Source: Shinella sp. XGS7
GTDB lineage: Bacteria; Pseudomonadota; Gammaproteobacteria; Burkholderiales; Burkholderiaceae_C
Direction: 5' to 3'
Assembly (NCBI RefSeq): GCF_020535565.1
Contig: NZ_CP084758.1
Span: forward strand, 399,501 to 463,500
Length of the DNA: 64,000 bases
The position numbers were made by a program, and so were the translations under genes. Shown piece after piece: positions 52,713 to 64,000 of this stretch. The notes under the pieces are model-generated. The model ran no database searches. It was given only the letters and a program-made list of their open reading frames with translations, and was not told the origin of the DNA. Each line of letters starts with the position of its first letter. Position 1 is the stretch's first letter.

Positions 52713-54965
52713 TCAGCGCTTGGCGCGAGCGGCGCGCCGCCCGCTGTGTCTGGGGCCCAGCAGGCCGCCGGCCAGCAGCAGGCCCAGCAGCGCCCAGGGC
52801 GAGGCGGCGCCCCCGCCCCCGCCGCTCTCGCTGGCGGTGCTCGTGGTGTTGCTGGTACTGGTGCTGGTGGAGGCCGCCACCGGGGCCGCGGCAATCGTGA
52901 AGCTCTGGCTGGTGCTGGCGCTGTAGCCCAGGCTGTCGGTCACGGTCAGGCGCAGCGCCAGGGTGCCGGCCGCGGTGAGCCGCACGCTGACGCTGGCGCC
53001 GGTGGCCGAGCCGCTGATGCTGGCCAGGCCCGTGCCCTCGGTGATTTCCCAGAGATAGGCCACGATGCCCGCCGAGCCCTGGGCGCTGGAGGCGCTGCCG
53101 TCCAGCACCAGGGTGTTGCCGGCCTGAGCCGTGCCGCTCGTCAGGCTCAGGCGCGCCGTGGGCAGGCCGGCCGCCACCGTGAAGCTCTGGCTGGCGCTGA
53201 CGCTGGTGCCGGCGCTGTCGGTGAGGGTCAGGCGCACCGTCACCGTGCCCTCGGCCCGGGCCAGCAGGCTGAGACTGGCCCCCGTGCTGCTGCCGCTGAT
53301 GCTGGCGGCGCTGGCGCCGCTGAGGATCTCCCAGCGGTAGCTGACGAGGCTGCGCCCGCTGGGCGCGCTGGAGCCCGAGGCGTCCAGGCTCAGGCTCTCG
53401 CCCACCAGCACCCGGGTGGCCGAAGCCCGGATCACGGCCGTGGGCAGGGCCGCCTGGGCCGCGGCCACCGCGGCGGCAGCGTCCAGCATGCCCGCGCCGC
53501 AGGTGCTGGTCGTGCAGTAGCACTCGGCGGTCTGGGCCGTAGCGCTGGGCGCGCGGCAACTGCTCACGCTGGCGTCCGCCCCGCTGCCGGGGAAGGCGCG
53601 GGCCGAGCGCTTGAGCAGGCTGGCCAGCTCGCCGGGCTTGAGGCCGGGGTTGAGGGCCAGCATCAGCGCCGCCGTGCCCGAGACCAGGGGCGCGGCAAAG
53701 CTGGTGCCCACGCTGTAGTTGCTGGCGTCGTTGTAGGCCGCGCCCTGGGGCGTGGTGCTGCCGCTGTCGGTGGCGGTGATCAGGCCGTAGAGGCAGGCAC
53801 CGCTGCTGTTGACGCAGTTGCCGGCCGGGGCGCTGACGGCGATTTCCGGCCCCAGACTGGAATAGCCCACCTTGCTGCCGCTGTGGCGCAGGCCGGCCAC
53901 GGCGATCACGCCGCTGCAGTTGGCCGGCGCGCCCACGGCCAGGCCCTCGTTGCCGGCCGCGGCCACCACCACCACCTTGGCGGCGATCAGCTCGTTGATG
54001 GCCTCCTGGTAGGCCGCGCTGCAGCTGCCACTGGCGCCCAGGCTGAGATTGACCACCCGCGCCGGGTTGGGATTGCTCGGCACGCCGGTCACGCTCAGGC
54101 CGGCGGCCCAGCGCAGGCCGGCAATGATGTCGGAGTCATAGCCGCCGCACTTGCCCAGCACCCGCACCGGCAGTAGGGGACTGAGCGGCGCGGTGCCGGC
54201 CATGCCCACGCCGTTGTTGGTGGCCGCGCCGATCAGGCTGGCGGTGCGCGTGCCGTGCCAGCTGCTGTTGCCCACGGTGCAGCCCTTGAGCGCGCCCGCG
54301 GCGGCCTCGGCGCTGCTGACCCAGTCGCCCGGATCGGCGGGTTCGCTGTCGCGCCCGCCGCCGTCATTGGCCACCGTGGCGTCGCTCACGAAGTCATAGC
54401 CCGGCAGCAGCTTGGACGCCAGATCGGGGTGGCTGGCACGCACGCCGGTGTCCAGCACCGCCACCACGATGGCGCTGCTGCCCTGGCTCAGCGTCCAGGC
54501 GTTCTCGGCATCGATGGCGGCCCGGATGGCACTGGTGACTGGGTGCAGGTACCACTGGCCCACGGCCGGCGTGCTGGCGCTCTGGCCCTCGGCATAGAGC
54601 GGGTCATTGGGCGCGGCCTGGGCGTAGCGGCGCTCGTCCACCACGGCCCATTCCACCGCAGTGTCGCCACGCAGCTTCTCGGCCAGCAGGCGCGAGCTCA
54701 GGCCGCTGCCATGCAGCACCTGGCTGCGCGGCCCCAGCACCCGGCCGTCGCTCAGGCCCAGGCCGCCCAGGCGCGTGCCCATGTCGGCGGCGCGCTGCGG
54801 GCCGCTGTCCCCGCTGCGGTACTTGACGATGACACGGGCCACGGTGCTGCTGCTGTCCTGCGCGGGGTCGGGTCGCGGCCCGGCCTGAGCGGCGGACAAC
54901 AGCATGCAAAGCAGCGAGCCCAGGAGCAGGCGAGGCAGCAAGAGCAGGTACAGCAGGGAGGGCAT
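52713..54965 (-). CDS. Secreted S8 family serine protease with C-terminal PKD/Ig-like repeats and GlyGly-CTERM-like tail
   Basis: 750 residues. Signal peptide, propeptide (ARVIVKYRSGDSG), catalytic Asp in VLDTGVRASHPDL, His in SSWHGTRTASLIGA, Ser in GTSFAAPLVSGTAAL. After ECYCTTSTCGAGMLDAAAAVAA come two PKD-like repeats of about 85 residues (RVLVGESLSLDASGSSAPSGRSLVSYRWEIL; NTLVLDGSASSAQGSAGIVAYLWEIT), then SESGGGGGAASPWALLGLLLAGG and basic residues. Same order as the upstream paralog but with added binding repeats; a tandem duplication with divergence. Codon use is uniform. 332 bases upstream contain palindromic element copy B and the gap terminator. Confidence 0.9.
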   Translation of the reverse strand: MPSLLYLLLLPRLLLGSLLCMLLSAAQAGPRPDPAQDSSSTVARVIVKYRSGDSGPQRAADMGTRLGGLGLSDGRVLGPRSQVLHGSGLSSRLLAEKLRGDTAVEWAVVDERRYAQAAPNDPLYAEGQSASTPAVGQWYLHPVTSAIRAAIDAENAWTLSQGSSAIVVAVLDTGVRASHPDLASKLLPGYDFVSDATVANDGGGRDSEPADPGDWVSSAEAAAGALKGCTVGNSSWHGTRTASLIGAATNNGVGMAGTAPLSPLLPVRVLGKCGGYDSDIIAGLRWAAGLSVTGVPSNPNPARVVNLSLGASGSCSAAYQEAINELIAAKVVVVAAAGNEGLAVGAPANCSGVIAVAGLRHSGSKVGYSSLGPEIAVSAPAGNCVNSSGACLYGLITATDSGSTTPQGAAYNDASNYSVGTSFAAPLVSGTAALMLALNPGLKPGELASLLKRSARAFPGSGADASVSSCRAPSATAQTAECYCTTSTCGAGMLDAAAAVAAAQAALPTAVIRASATRVLVGESLSLDASGSSAPSGRSLVSYRWEILSGASAASISGSSTGASLSLLARAEGTVTVRLTLTDSAGTSVSASQSFTVAAGLPTARLSLTSGTAQAGNTLVLDGSASSAQGSAGIVAYLWEITEGTGLASISGSATGASVSVRLTAAGTLALRLTVTDSLGYSASTSQSFTIAAAPVAASTSTSTSNTTSTASESGGGGGAASPWALLGLLLAGGLLGPRHSGRRAARAKR

Positions 54966-55103
54966 GGGACGATCCTCGGCAAGACGGCCTCCAGTCTAGG
55001 AATCGCCCGTTTGCCGCCGGATTGCCGGGGCGTGTCAGGGCTGACACAAAAGCGCGCGAGCGCCCTCCCCCTCCCCCGCTCGAACACGACCCATGCCGCT
55101 GGA

Positions 55104-55197
55104 GCCGGGATGCGGGTGGGCGTCCTGGCGCAGGTCAAGGAGGAGGCCGCGCAGCGGCCGGGGGACACGGAGCCAGGGCGCCCACCCGCGTCCCGGC
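55104..55197. repeat. Palindromic element copy B, candidate structured RNA
   Basis: Outer arms 55104-55129 (GCCGGGATGCGGGTGGGCG...) and 55172-55197 (...CCCACCCGCGTCCCGGC) match at 24 of 26 positions; the mismatches would be G-U pairs in RNA. Inside: GTCAAGGAGGAG (55134-55145), hairpin GGCCGC/GCGGCC (55145-55150 and 55154-55159) and GGGGGACA (55160-55167). Same plan as copy A. Confidence 0.7.
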
Positions 55198-55234
55198 GGC
55201 CCCGCCCACCCATGGCGCCAGCGGGGCCCGCCCA

Positions 55235-55265
55235 AAGAAAAAGGGCCCCGCAGGGCCCTCTTCTT
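55235..55265 (-). terminator. Rho-independent terminator of gap
   Basis: On the minus strand GGGCCC (55258-55253) and GGGCCC (55248-55243) form a stem with a short loop, followed by TTTTTCTTT. It begins about 30 bases after the gap stop codon. Confidence 0.85.
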
Positions 55266-55297
55266 GTGCGTGTGGCTGAAGAAAACAGCCGCGCCGT

Positions 55298-56305
<1,008 letters not shown>

Positions 56306-56350
56306 CTAGAAAAACAAAATCAACAAACTGCTCTTGCCATGCGTGCAAGC

Positions 56351-56376
56351 AAAAAGGGGTGCAGCACGCACCCCTT
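56351..56376 (-). terminator. Hairpin between tkt and gap
   Basis: AAGGGGTGC (56354-56362) and GCACCCCTT (56368-56376) are inverted repeats; on the minus strand the stem is followed by TTTTTGCTT. It would end part of the tkt transcripts before gap. Confidence 0.75.
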
Positions 56377-56387
56377 CCAAGCTCACA

Positions 56388-58427
<2,040 letters not shown>

Positions 58428-58568
58428 GGTGAGTGCGGGCGGAGTTGCGGGTAAACCCAGGATTTTACTTGGGCGCCGACCCCAGCGCGGATTGATGCAA
58501 CACAAGTCGGGGGCCCGGGGCCGATGTCAGGCTTGCCAGCGCACTTCAGGAGCCTTCAGGAGCCGCCC

Positions 58569-59141
58569 ATGGAACCCGACACCCTGCGCATCATCCGCGC
58601 CGAACACGACGCCCTGGCCGCCCTGCTGCACACCGTGCTGCTGGTGGCCAATCAGAACCCGCCCGACTTCGAGGCCCTGCGCGCCATGCTCTTCTACGTG
58701 GACGAGTTCCCGGAGCGCCGCCACCATCCGCAGGAGAGCCAGCTGCTCTTCCCCCGGCTGCGCGCCCTGGCGCCGCAGGCCCGCGAGCTGCTGGATCGGC
58801 TGGACAGCGACCATGGCCGCGGCGAGCGCGCCGTGCGCGCCCTGCAGCACGAGCTGCTGGCCTATGAGCTGCTGGGCGCGCCGCGCCGCGCGGGCTTTCT
58901 GCAGGCGGTGCAGCGCTATGTGGACGGCTATCTGCAGCATATGGGCCTGGAGGAGCGCGAGGTCCTGCCCCTGGCCCGCCAGGTGCTGCGCGCCGAGGAC
59001 TGGGCCGAGCTGGATGAGGCCTTCGCCCGCCAGCGCGATCCCTTGAGCGGCGGCACGCCCGAAGCCGACTACGAGGCCCTGTTCCAGCGCATCCTGGCCC
59101 TGGTGCCCGCGCCCCTGGGCCTGGGACCGGCGCGAGCGTGA
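58569..59141 (+). CDS. Hemerythrin-like domain protein
   Basis: 190 residues of four-helix bundle type. Candidate diiron ligands appear in order: RAEHDALAALLH, FPERRHHPQESQLLFP, DRLDSDHGRGERA and YLQHMGLEEREVLPLA. This matches cytosolic hemerythrin/HHE domain proteins, which bind O2 or NO or protect iron. ATG 58569 follows AGGAGCC. Single gene; the next one (a response regulator) starts 127 bases later after an AT-rich stretch that probably holds its promoter. Confidence 0.88.
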   Translation: MEPDTLRIIRAEHDALAALLHTVLLVANQNPPDFEALRAMLFYVDEFPERRHHPQESQLLFPRLRALAPQARELLDRLDSDHGRGERAVRALQHELLAYELLGAPRRAGFLQAVQRYVDGYLQHMGLEEREVLPLARQVLRAEDWAELDEAFARQRDPLSGGTPEADYEALFQRILALVPAPLGLGPARA

Positions 59142-59268
59142 ACTAGTTGGCGGCCAGGCCCGCGCCGTGCGGAAACACATCTAGCATTTTTATCAATTAA
59201 GCGCACACTGGATTCCAAGGCTCGCCGTCCACCGCCACCGGGCGGGCGCGGGCCAGCAGGAGTCCACC

Positions 59269-60648
59269 ATGGATGCGCCCCTTGTTCACAGCGTCCCCGG
59301 CAGCCCGCCCGGTCTGTCCGTGCCCGCCGACGCCCCACCCGCCGCCCCGGCCCAGGCCGTGCTGCTGCTGGTGGACGATGAACCCTCCATCCTGAGCGCG
59401 CTGCGGCGCCTCTTCCGCCCCCTGGGCCACAAGGTGCTGCTGGCCGAGAGCGGCGCGGCCGCCCTGGCCATCCTGGCCCAGGAGCCGGTGGACCTGGTGC
59501 TCTCGGACATGCGCATGCCCGGCATGGACGGCGCCCAGCTGCTGCAGGCCGTGCGCGAGCGCTGGCCCGAGGTGGCCCGCCTGCTGCTCACCGGCTACGC
59601 CGACATCGGCTCCACCATCGCCGCCATCAACCAGGGCGAGATTCAGCGCTATATCGCCAAGCCCTGGGACGATCAGGAGCTGCTGCTGGCCGTGCGCGAA
59701 GGCCTGGAGCGCCGCCGCCTGCGCCAGGAGAACCAGCGCCTGCTGGCCCTGACCCAGGCGCAGAACGAGCAGCTGGAACGCCGCGTGGCGGCCCGCACTG
59801 CCGAGCTGTCCCAGGTGAACGCCATGCTGGAGCAGGCCTTCGGCCAGCTGCGCCAGAACTTCCTGCTCTCCATCAAGGTCTTCGCCGGCCTGCTGGAACT
59901 GCGCGAGGGCAGCCTGGCCGGCCATGCCGAGCGCGTGGGCCGCCTGGCGCAGCGCCTGGCCGTAGCCCTCAAGCTCAGCGACAGCCAGCAGCAGGACTGC
60001 TACGCCGCGGGCCTGCTGCACGAGGTGGGCAAGCTCAGCCTGCCCGACGCCCTGCTGCGCAAGCCGGTCTCGGCCATGCGCGATGAGGAGCTGGTGCGCT
60101 GGCGCCGCTACCCCCTGCTGGGCGAAGCGGCCCTGATGCCGCTGAGCGATCTGCGCGGCGCCGCCCGCCTGCTGCGCTCGCACCAGGAGCGGCTGGACGG
60201 CCAGGGCTTCCCCGACGGCCTCGCCGGCAGCGAGCTACCCCTGGCCGCCCAGATCGTGGGCCTGGCCGCCACCTTCGAGGGCCTGCAGGCCGGCCGCCTC
60301 TCCGAGCGCCGCCACGATGCCACGCAGGCCCGCGCTGTGATCCGCGGCGCCGCTGGCAGCCACTGGGCGCCGGCCCTGGTCGAGGCCTTCGAGGCCCTGA
60401 TGAACGAAAGCCCCGTGGCCAAGCCCAGCGACCGCGAAATGGCCGCACGCGATCTGCGGCCCGGCATGGTGGTGGCGCGCGATCTGCTCAGCCCGCAAGG
60501 CACCCTGCTGCTGGCCGCCGGCTTTGTCTTCGATGCTGCGGTGATCCGCACCATCCAGGAGCTGGTGGCGCGCGAAGGCCTGCGCATCGTCTTCCACATC
60601 CGCGCCCCCGAGACCTCCGAGCCCAGCGCCGAGGCCCTGGCCGCCTGA
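59269..60648 (+). CDS. Response regulator with a degenerate HD-GYP-like domain
   Basis: 459 residues. Receiver at about 30-145 (VLLLVDDEPSILSALRRLF; phospho-Asp in LVLSDMRMPGMDG; LLLTGYAD; YIAKPWD), a coiled coil (LERRVAARTAELSQVNAMLEQAF), then an HD-GYP-like region: LAGHAERVGRLAQRL, LLHEVGKLSLPDALLRKPVSAM, SHQERLDGQGFPDGL. The catalytic HD is HE here, the HHE is SHQE, and GYP is GFP, so c-di-GMP hydrolysis is doubtful. A C-terminal MAARDLRPGMVVARDLLSPQGTLLLAAGFV domain resembles that in similar HD-GYP proteins. First of a three-gene signalling operon. Confidence 0.88.
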   Translation: MDAPLVHSVPGSPPGLSVPADAPPAAPAQAVLLLVDDEPSILSALRRLFRPLGHKVLLAESGAAALAILAQEPVDLVLSDMRMPGMDGAQLLQAVRERWPEVARLLLTGYADIGSTIAAINQGEIQRYIAKPWDDQELLLAVREGLERRRLRQENQRLLALTQAQNEQLERRVAARTAELSQVNAMLEQAFGQLRQNFLLSIKVFAGLLELREGSLAGHAERVGRLAQRLAVALKLSDSQQQDCYAAGLLHEVGKLSLPDALLRKPVSAMRDEELVRWRRYPLLGEAALMPLSDLRGAARLLRSHQERLDGQGFPDGLAGSELPLAAQIVGLAATFEGLQAGRLSERRHDATQARAVIRGAAGSHWAPALVEAFEALMNESPVAKPSDREMAARDLRPGMVVARDLLSPQGTLLLAAGFVFDAAVIRTIQELVAREGLRIVFHIRAPETSEPSAEALAA

Positions 60649-60664
60649 ACAGGAGAGCGTTCCC

Positions 60665-61255
60665 ATGCCCACCCCCGCTGCCCCCGCCACCCAGCGCGTG
60701 CTGCTGGTCGACGACGAGCCCGCCATCCTCAATGCCCTGACGCGCAGCCTGCGCCACGGCACGGCCGAGGGCCTGTGGCCGGCACTGCGCATCGAGGCCT
60801 TCAGCGATCCCCAGGCCGCCCTGGCCCGCGCCTGCGAACAGTCCTTCGCCCTGGCCATCAGCGACTACCGCATGCCCGGCCTGAGCGGCGCCCAGCTGCT
60901 GGCCCAGCTGCGCGAGCTGCAGCCGGACTGCCGCCGCGTCATCCTCTCCGGCTACACCGACAGCGAGGGCCTGCTCGCCGCCATCAACCAGGCCCAGATC
61001 ACCCGCTTCTTCACCAAGCCCTGGAACGAGCGCGAGCTGCTCTACGGCGTGCGCCAGCTGCTGCTGGAGCAGCGCTCGGCGCGCGAGACCGAGCTGCTGG
61101 CCGAGCAGCAGCGCCTGGCCCGGGGCGAGCTCAGCCCGCAGGAGGCCGAGCGCCGACGCCTGGAGCGCCTGGAGCCGGGCATCACCCGGGTGCAGTGGAG
61201 CGATGACGGCGCCTATGTCCTGGACCCCATGGGCCAGGACAGCGTGTGGCCATGA
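60665..61255 (+). CDS. Response regulator with C-terminal helical extension
   Basis: 196 residues. Receiver (RVLLVDDEPAILNALTRSLRHG; phospho-Asp in LAISDYRMPGLSG; VILSGYTDSEG; FFTKPWNERELL) is followed by an ~60-residue charged helical tail (LAEQQRLARGELSPQEAERRRLERLEPG) with no known output domain. The receiver resembles that of the upstream gene, so they may be paralogs. ATG 60665 follows AGGAGAGC. Its stop overlaps the kinase start by four bases (ATGA). Confidence 0.9.
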   Translation: MPTPAAPATQRVLLVDDEPAILNALTRSLRHGTAEGLWPALRIEAFSDPQAALARACEQSFALAISDYRMPGLSGAQLLAQLRELQPDCRRVILSGYTDSEGLLAAINQAQITRFFTKPWNERELLYGVRQLLLEQRSARETELLAEQQRLARGELSPQEAERRRLERLEPGITRVQWSDDGAYVLDPMGQDSVWP

Positions 61256-63381
61256 ACGCCCGCAGCGAGCCCGCCCCCGGCCGGCCGCTGGCCGCCGGCC
61301 TGGCCAGCGCCCTGGAGGCGGTGAGCGCGCCCCTGCTGGTGCACGACGGGCAGCGCATCGTCTTCGCCAATGACGCCATGCTGCGCCTGCTGGGCCGCCC
61401 CGCCGAGGAGCTGCTGCAGCTGGCCCCCGAGGCCTGGGCCGAGCCGGGCCAGCAGGCCCTGCTGCGCGACTACGGCCTGCGCTGCCTGGCCAGCGCCGAG
61501 GCCCTGCCGGCACAGGAGATCGAGGCGCTCAGCGCCAGCGGCACGCGCCGCCATCTGGAGATCACCGCACGCCGCCTGCAGGAGGGCCCCGAGGGCCCGC
61601 CCCTGGTGCTGCTGACCGGCCAGGACCTCAGCGACATCCGCCATGTGCAGAACAGCCTGCTCGAGGTGGGCCGGGTGATGCACCAGATCATCGAGAACGG
61701 GCCGGTGGCCAGCTTCGTGCTCGACGCCGGCCACCGCATCACGCACTGGAACGCCGCATGCGCCCAGCTCACCGGCCGGCCCGCCGCCCAGATGCTGGGC
61801 TGCGACGCCGCCTGGCAGGCCTTCTACGACACCGACCGCCCGACCCTGGCCGAGCTGATCGTGGACGCCCGCGTGGAGCAGGACGGGCCCACCCACTACG
61901 GCGCCGGCCTGCAGCGCTCGAACCTGCTGCCCGACAGCTATGCCTACGAGGGCTTCTTCCCGCGCCTGGGGCCGGCTGGGCGCTGGCTCTATGTGACGGC
62001 CGCGCCGCTGCGCGATATCGAGGGCAAGGTGGTGGGCGCCATCGAGACCCTGCAGGACGTGAGCGAGCGCCATCTGGCCGAGGAACAGCTGCGCCGCCAC
62101 CAGGTGGAGCTGGAGTCCATGGTGGCGCAGCGCACGGCCGAGCTGCTGCTCAGCCACCACGAGCTGGAGGCCTTTCTGGAGAACGCCTCGGTGGGCATCA
62201 TCGCCACCCGCGATCTGCGCATCACGCGCAGCAACAAGAAGTTCGCCGACATCTTCGAGATCCCGGCAGAGCTGCCGGTGGCCGAGCTGCCGCTGCAGCG
62301 CTTCTTCCTGAGCGAGGCCGATTCGCGCGAGCTGGGCCGCCTGGCCCGCGAGGCCCTGCAAGCCGGCAACTCCCTGGTGCACGAGATGAGGCTGCAGACC
62401 TGGAACGGCCACCCGATCTGGGTGCAGCTGATCGCCTACGCCTCCAACCCCGAGGGCGAGACCCCGGGCATGTGGTGGCTGCTGCAGGACCGCTCCGAGG
62501 TGATGCGCGCCCAGGAGGAGCTGGTGCGCAACTACCGCAATATCCAGGAGACCAATGCCCGCCTGGAGGAGGCGCAGAACCAGCTGCTGCAGTCCGAGAA
62601 GATGGCCTCCATCGGCCAGCTGGCGGCGGGCGTGGCGCATGAGATCAACAACCCCATCGGCTTCGTCAACTCCAATCTGGGCACGCTGCGGCGCTATGTG
62701 GAGCAGCTGCTGCAGCTGGCCCAGGCCTACCAGCGGCGCGAGCCCGGCCCGGCCGACACCGAGCTGGCCTCGCTGGAGCAGGCGGCCGATCTGGACTTCA
62801 TCGCCGAGGACCTGCCGGCCCTGCTCGATGAGAGCGAGGAAGGCCTGTCGCGGGTGCGCAAGATCGTGCAGGACCTCAAGGATTTCTCGCGCGTGGACCA
62901 TGCCGACTGGCAGGACGCCGACATCAACGCCGGCCTCGAGTCCACGCTCAATGTGGTGATGAACGAGGTGAAGTACCGCGCCGATGTGCAGCGTCACTAC
63001 GGCACACTGCCGCCGGTGCGCTGCCTGGCCGGCCAGCTCAACCAGGTCTTCATGAACCTGATCGTGAACGCCGCCCATGCGATTCCGGCCGAGCGCCGCG
63101 GCCTGATCACCCTGTCCAGCGGTCTGCAGACCCTGGCGGACGGCGACTGGGTCTGGATCGAGGTGGCCGACAACGGCTGCGGCATGAAGCCCGAGGTCCA
63201 GCGCCGCATCTTCGAGCCCTTCTTCACCACCAAGCCCGTGGGCCAGGGCACGGGGCTGGGGCTCTCGCTCTCCTTCTCCATCGTGCAGAAGCATGGCGGG
63301 CGCATTGAGTTGCAGTCCGCGCCCGGCGAGGGCACGCGCTTCAAGGTCTGGGTGCCGGTGGCGGGGCCGCGCACCGCCTGA
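61252..63381 (+). CDS. PAS-domain sensor histidine kinase, soluble
   Basis: 709 residues with no membrane span. Three PAS-like regions: VSAPLLVHDGQRIVFANDAMLRLLG, ENGPVASFVLDAGHRITHWNAACAQLTGRP and ENASVGIIATRDLRITRSNKKFADIF, linked by a coiled coil (MVAQRTAELLLSHHELE). HisKA: SEKMASIGQLAAGVAHEINNPIGFVNSNLG (phospho-His). HATPase: NLIVNAAHAIP, VADNGCGM, TTKPVGQGTGLGLSLSFSIVQKHGG. The HAMP-less layout means a cytosolic signal. Co-translated with the response regulator upstream, so it probably phosphorylates both receivers in the operon. Confidence 0.93.
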   Translation: MNARSEPAPGRPLAAGLASALEAVSAPLLVHDGQRIVFANDAMLRLLGRPAEELLQLAPEAWAEPGQQALLRDYGLRCLASAEALPAQEIEALSASGTRRHLEITARRLQEGPEGPPLVLLTGQDLSDIRHVQNSLLEVGRVMHQIIENGPVASFVLDAGHRITHWNAACAQLTGRPAAQMLGCDAAWQAFYDTDRPTLAELIVDARVEQDGPTHYGAGLQRSNLLPDSYAYEGFFPRLGPAGRWLYVTAAPLRDIEGKVVGAIETLQDVSERHLAEEQLRRHQVELESMVAQRTAELLLSHHELEAFLENASVGIIATRDLRITRSNKKFADIFEIPAELPVAELPLQRFFLSEADSRELGRLAREALQAGNSLVHEMRLQTWNGHPIWVQLIAYASNPEGETPGMWWLLQDRSEVMRAQEELVRNYRNIQETNARLEEAQNQLLQSEKMASIGQLAAGVAHEINNPIGFVNSNLGTLRRYVEQLLQLAQAYQRREPGPADTELASLEQAADLDFIAEDLPALLDESEEGLSRVRKIVQDLKDFSRVDHADWQDADINAGLESTLNVVMNEVKYRADVQRHYGTLPPVRCLAGQLNQVFMNLIVNAAHAIPAERRGLITLSSGLQTLADGDWVWIEVADNGCGMKPEVQRRIFEPFFTTKPVGQGTGLGLSLSFSIVQKHGGRIELQSAPGEGTRFKVWVPVAGPRTA

Positions 63382-63413
63382 GGCGGGCCGGGGCCTCGCT
63401 ACACTCGCCGCCC

Positions 63414-64000
63414 ATGCGAGCCATCATCCTCGCGGCCGGGCGCGGCGAGCGCCTGCGACCGCTGACCGACCACACGCCCAAGCCCCTGATCGAAGTGCGG
63501 GGCAAGCCCCTGATCGTCTGGCATCTCGAGGCCCTGGCCGCGGCCGGCGTGCGCGATGTGGTGATCAACACTGCCTGGCTGGCCGAGCAGTTTCCCGCCA
63601 CCCTGGGCGACGGCAGCCGCTGGTGCCTGCGCCTGCACTACAGCTACGAGGGCCAAGAGGCGCTGGAGACCGGCGGCGGCATCGCCCGCGCCCTGCCCCA
63701 GCTCACGGCCGATGGCGACGAGGCCTTCTGGGTGGTCTCGGCCGATGTCTTTCTGCCCGGCTACCGCTTCGACGCCGCGCTGGCCGCGCGCTTTGCTGCC
63801 GACCCCCAGCGCCTGGCCCATCTGTGGATGGTGAGCAACCGGCCCCACCACCCCACGGGCGACTTCGCCATCACGCCCGCCGGCCTGGCGGCCAACGAGG
63901 CCGGGCCCGGCCAGGTGCGCCACACCTGGACCTGCATCGGCCTGTTCCGCGCCCCCCTCTTTGCCCAGGCCCAGCCCGGCCAGAAGGTGCGGCTGCGCCA
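63414..64000 (+). CDS. murU: Sugar-1-phosphate nucleotidyltransferase, MurU-like (partial)
   Basis: The first 195 residues are present; the gene runs off the window. MRAIILAAGRGERLRPLTDHTPKPLIEVRGKPLI is the nucleotide-binding motif; DVVINTAWLAEQF, LETGGGIARALPQL and FWVVSADVFLPGY are the sugar-phosphate binding blocks of the N-acetylmuramate-1-phosphate uridylyltransferase (MurU) group, used in peptidoglycan recycling. A mannose-1-phosphate guanylyltransferase is the alternative. The start is 33 bases after the kinase stop. Confidence 0.85.
   Translation, partial: MRAIILAAGRGERLRPLTDHTPKPLIEVRGKPLIVWHLEALAAAGVRDVVINTAWLAEQFPATLGDGSRWCLRLHYSYEGQEALETGGGIARALPQLTADGDEAFWVVSADVFLPGYRFDAALAARFAADPQRLAHLWMVSNRPHHPTGDFAITPAGLAANEAGPGQVRHTWTCIGLFRAPLFAQAQPGQKVRLR

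Noticed and set aside
52024-53559. A 511-codon minus-strand frame between the two subtilases
   Set aside because: It is an alternate reading frame of the two protease genes (their sequences are seen shifted), very Gln/Arg/Gly-rich.

Overview
The window is a high-GC (about 70% by eye) bacterial chromosome segment. Its gene content points to a betaproteobacterium of the order Burkholderiales, most like the Roseateles/Mitsuaria/Rubrivivax group: an HU protein with a Lys/Ala-rich tail, an RsmB-DUF4390-NtrY-NtrX-like cluster, BirA with a SPOR-like neighbour, a bacterial SET protein, and GlyGly-CTERM-like proteases. This assignment is inference from sequence character only.

Layout. 1-1600: end of an unrecognised gene, hupB, a MOSC protein and tRNA-Leu(CAG). 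1678-7390: a lysine catabolic operon (lysine 6-dehydrogenase-like, aminoadipate semialdehyde dehydrogenase, 2-oxoadipate dioxygenase/decarboxylase HglS, D-2-hydroxyglutarate dehydrogenase-like) with a divergent Lrp/AsnC regulator. 7575-22611: mixed metabolic and signalling genes, including a haem-c sensor next to an MscS-type channel, an ECF sigma factor, an IclR/HMG-CoA lyase-like/CaiB cluster, a diguanylate cyclase, glyoxalase I and a TTG-initiated periplasmic binding protein. 22881-27030: a small, decayed integrated element at tRNA-Phe(GAA). It carries one low-GC TIR-NTPase-TPR gene (probable anti-phage or NLR-like protein), a broken tyrosine integrase and a small unknown gene; a duplicated tRNA 3' end marks the far side. 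27151-42959: NtrY/NtrX-like system, DUF4390, rsmB, folE, a BLUF photoreceptor, flavocytochrome c sulfide dehydrogenase (fccAB), lemA-queC-proA, nitronate monooxygenase, GNAT, AEC transporter and a hybrid-free sensor kinase. 43299-50839: PNPOx-like/GST pair with divergent LysR, topoisomerase III, SET protein, birA and a SPOR-like protein. 50856-58427: two paralogous secreted subtilases, gap and tkt. 58569-64000: hemerythrin, a three-gene two-component locus (degenerate HD-GYP response regulator, second response regulator, PAS kinase) and the start of a MurU-like nucleotidyltransferase.

The most notable signals are: (1) the TIR-NTPase-TPR gene in a tRNA-Phe element with att duplication and a displaced tRNA terminator; (2) two copies (43159-43257 and 55104-55197) of a palindromic element whose stems differ in sequence but stay complementary around fixed GTCAAGGAGGAG and GGGGGACA blocks, which looks like an undescribed structured RNA or cruciform repeat; (3) two genes with foreign-looking internal patches (the semialdehyde dehydrogenase and the first subtilase), suggesting homologous recombination with distant donors; (4) poly-C tracts of 14 and 19 bases, both placed where recognisable sequence is interrupted.
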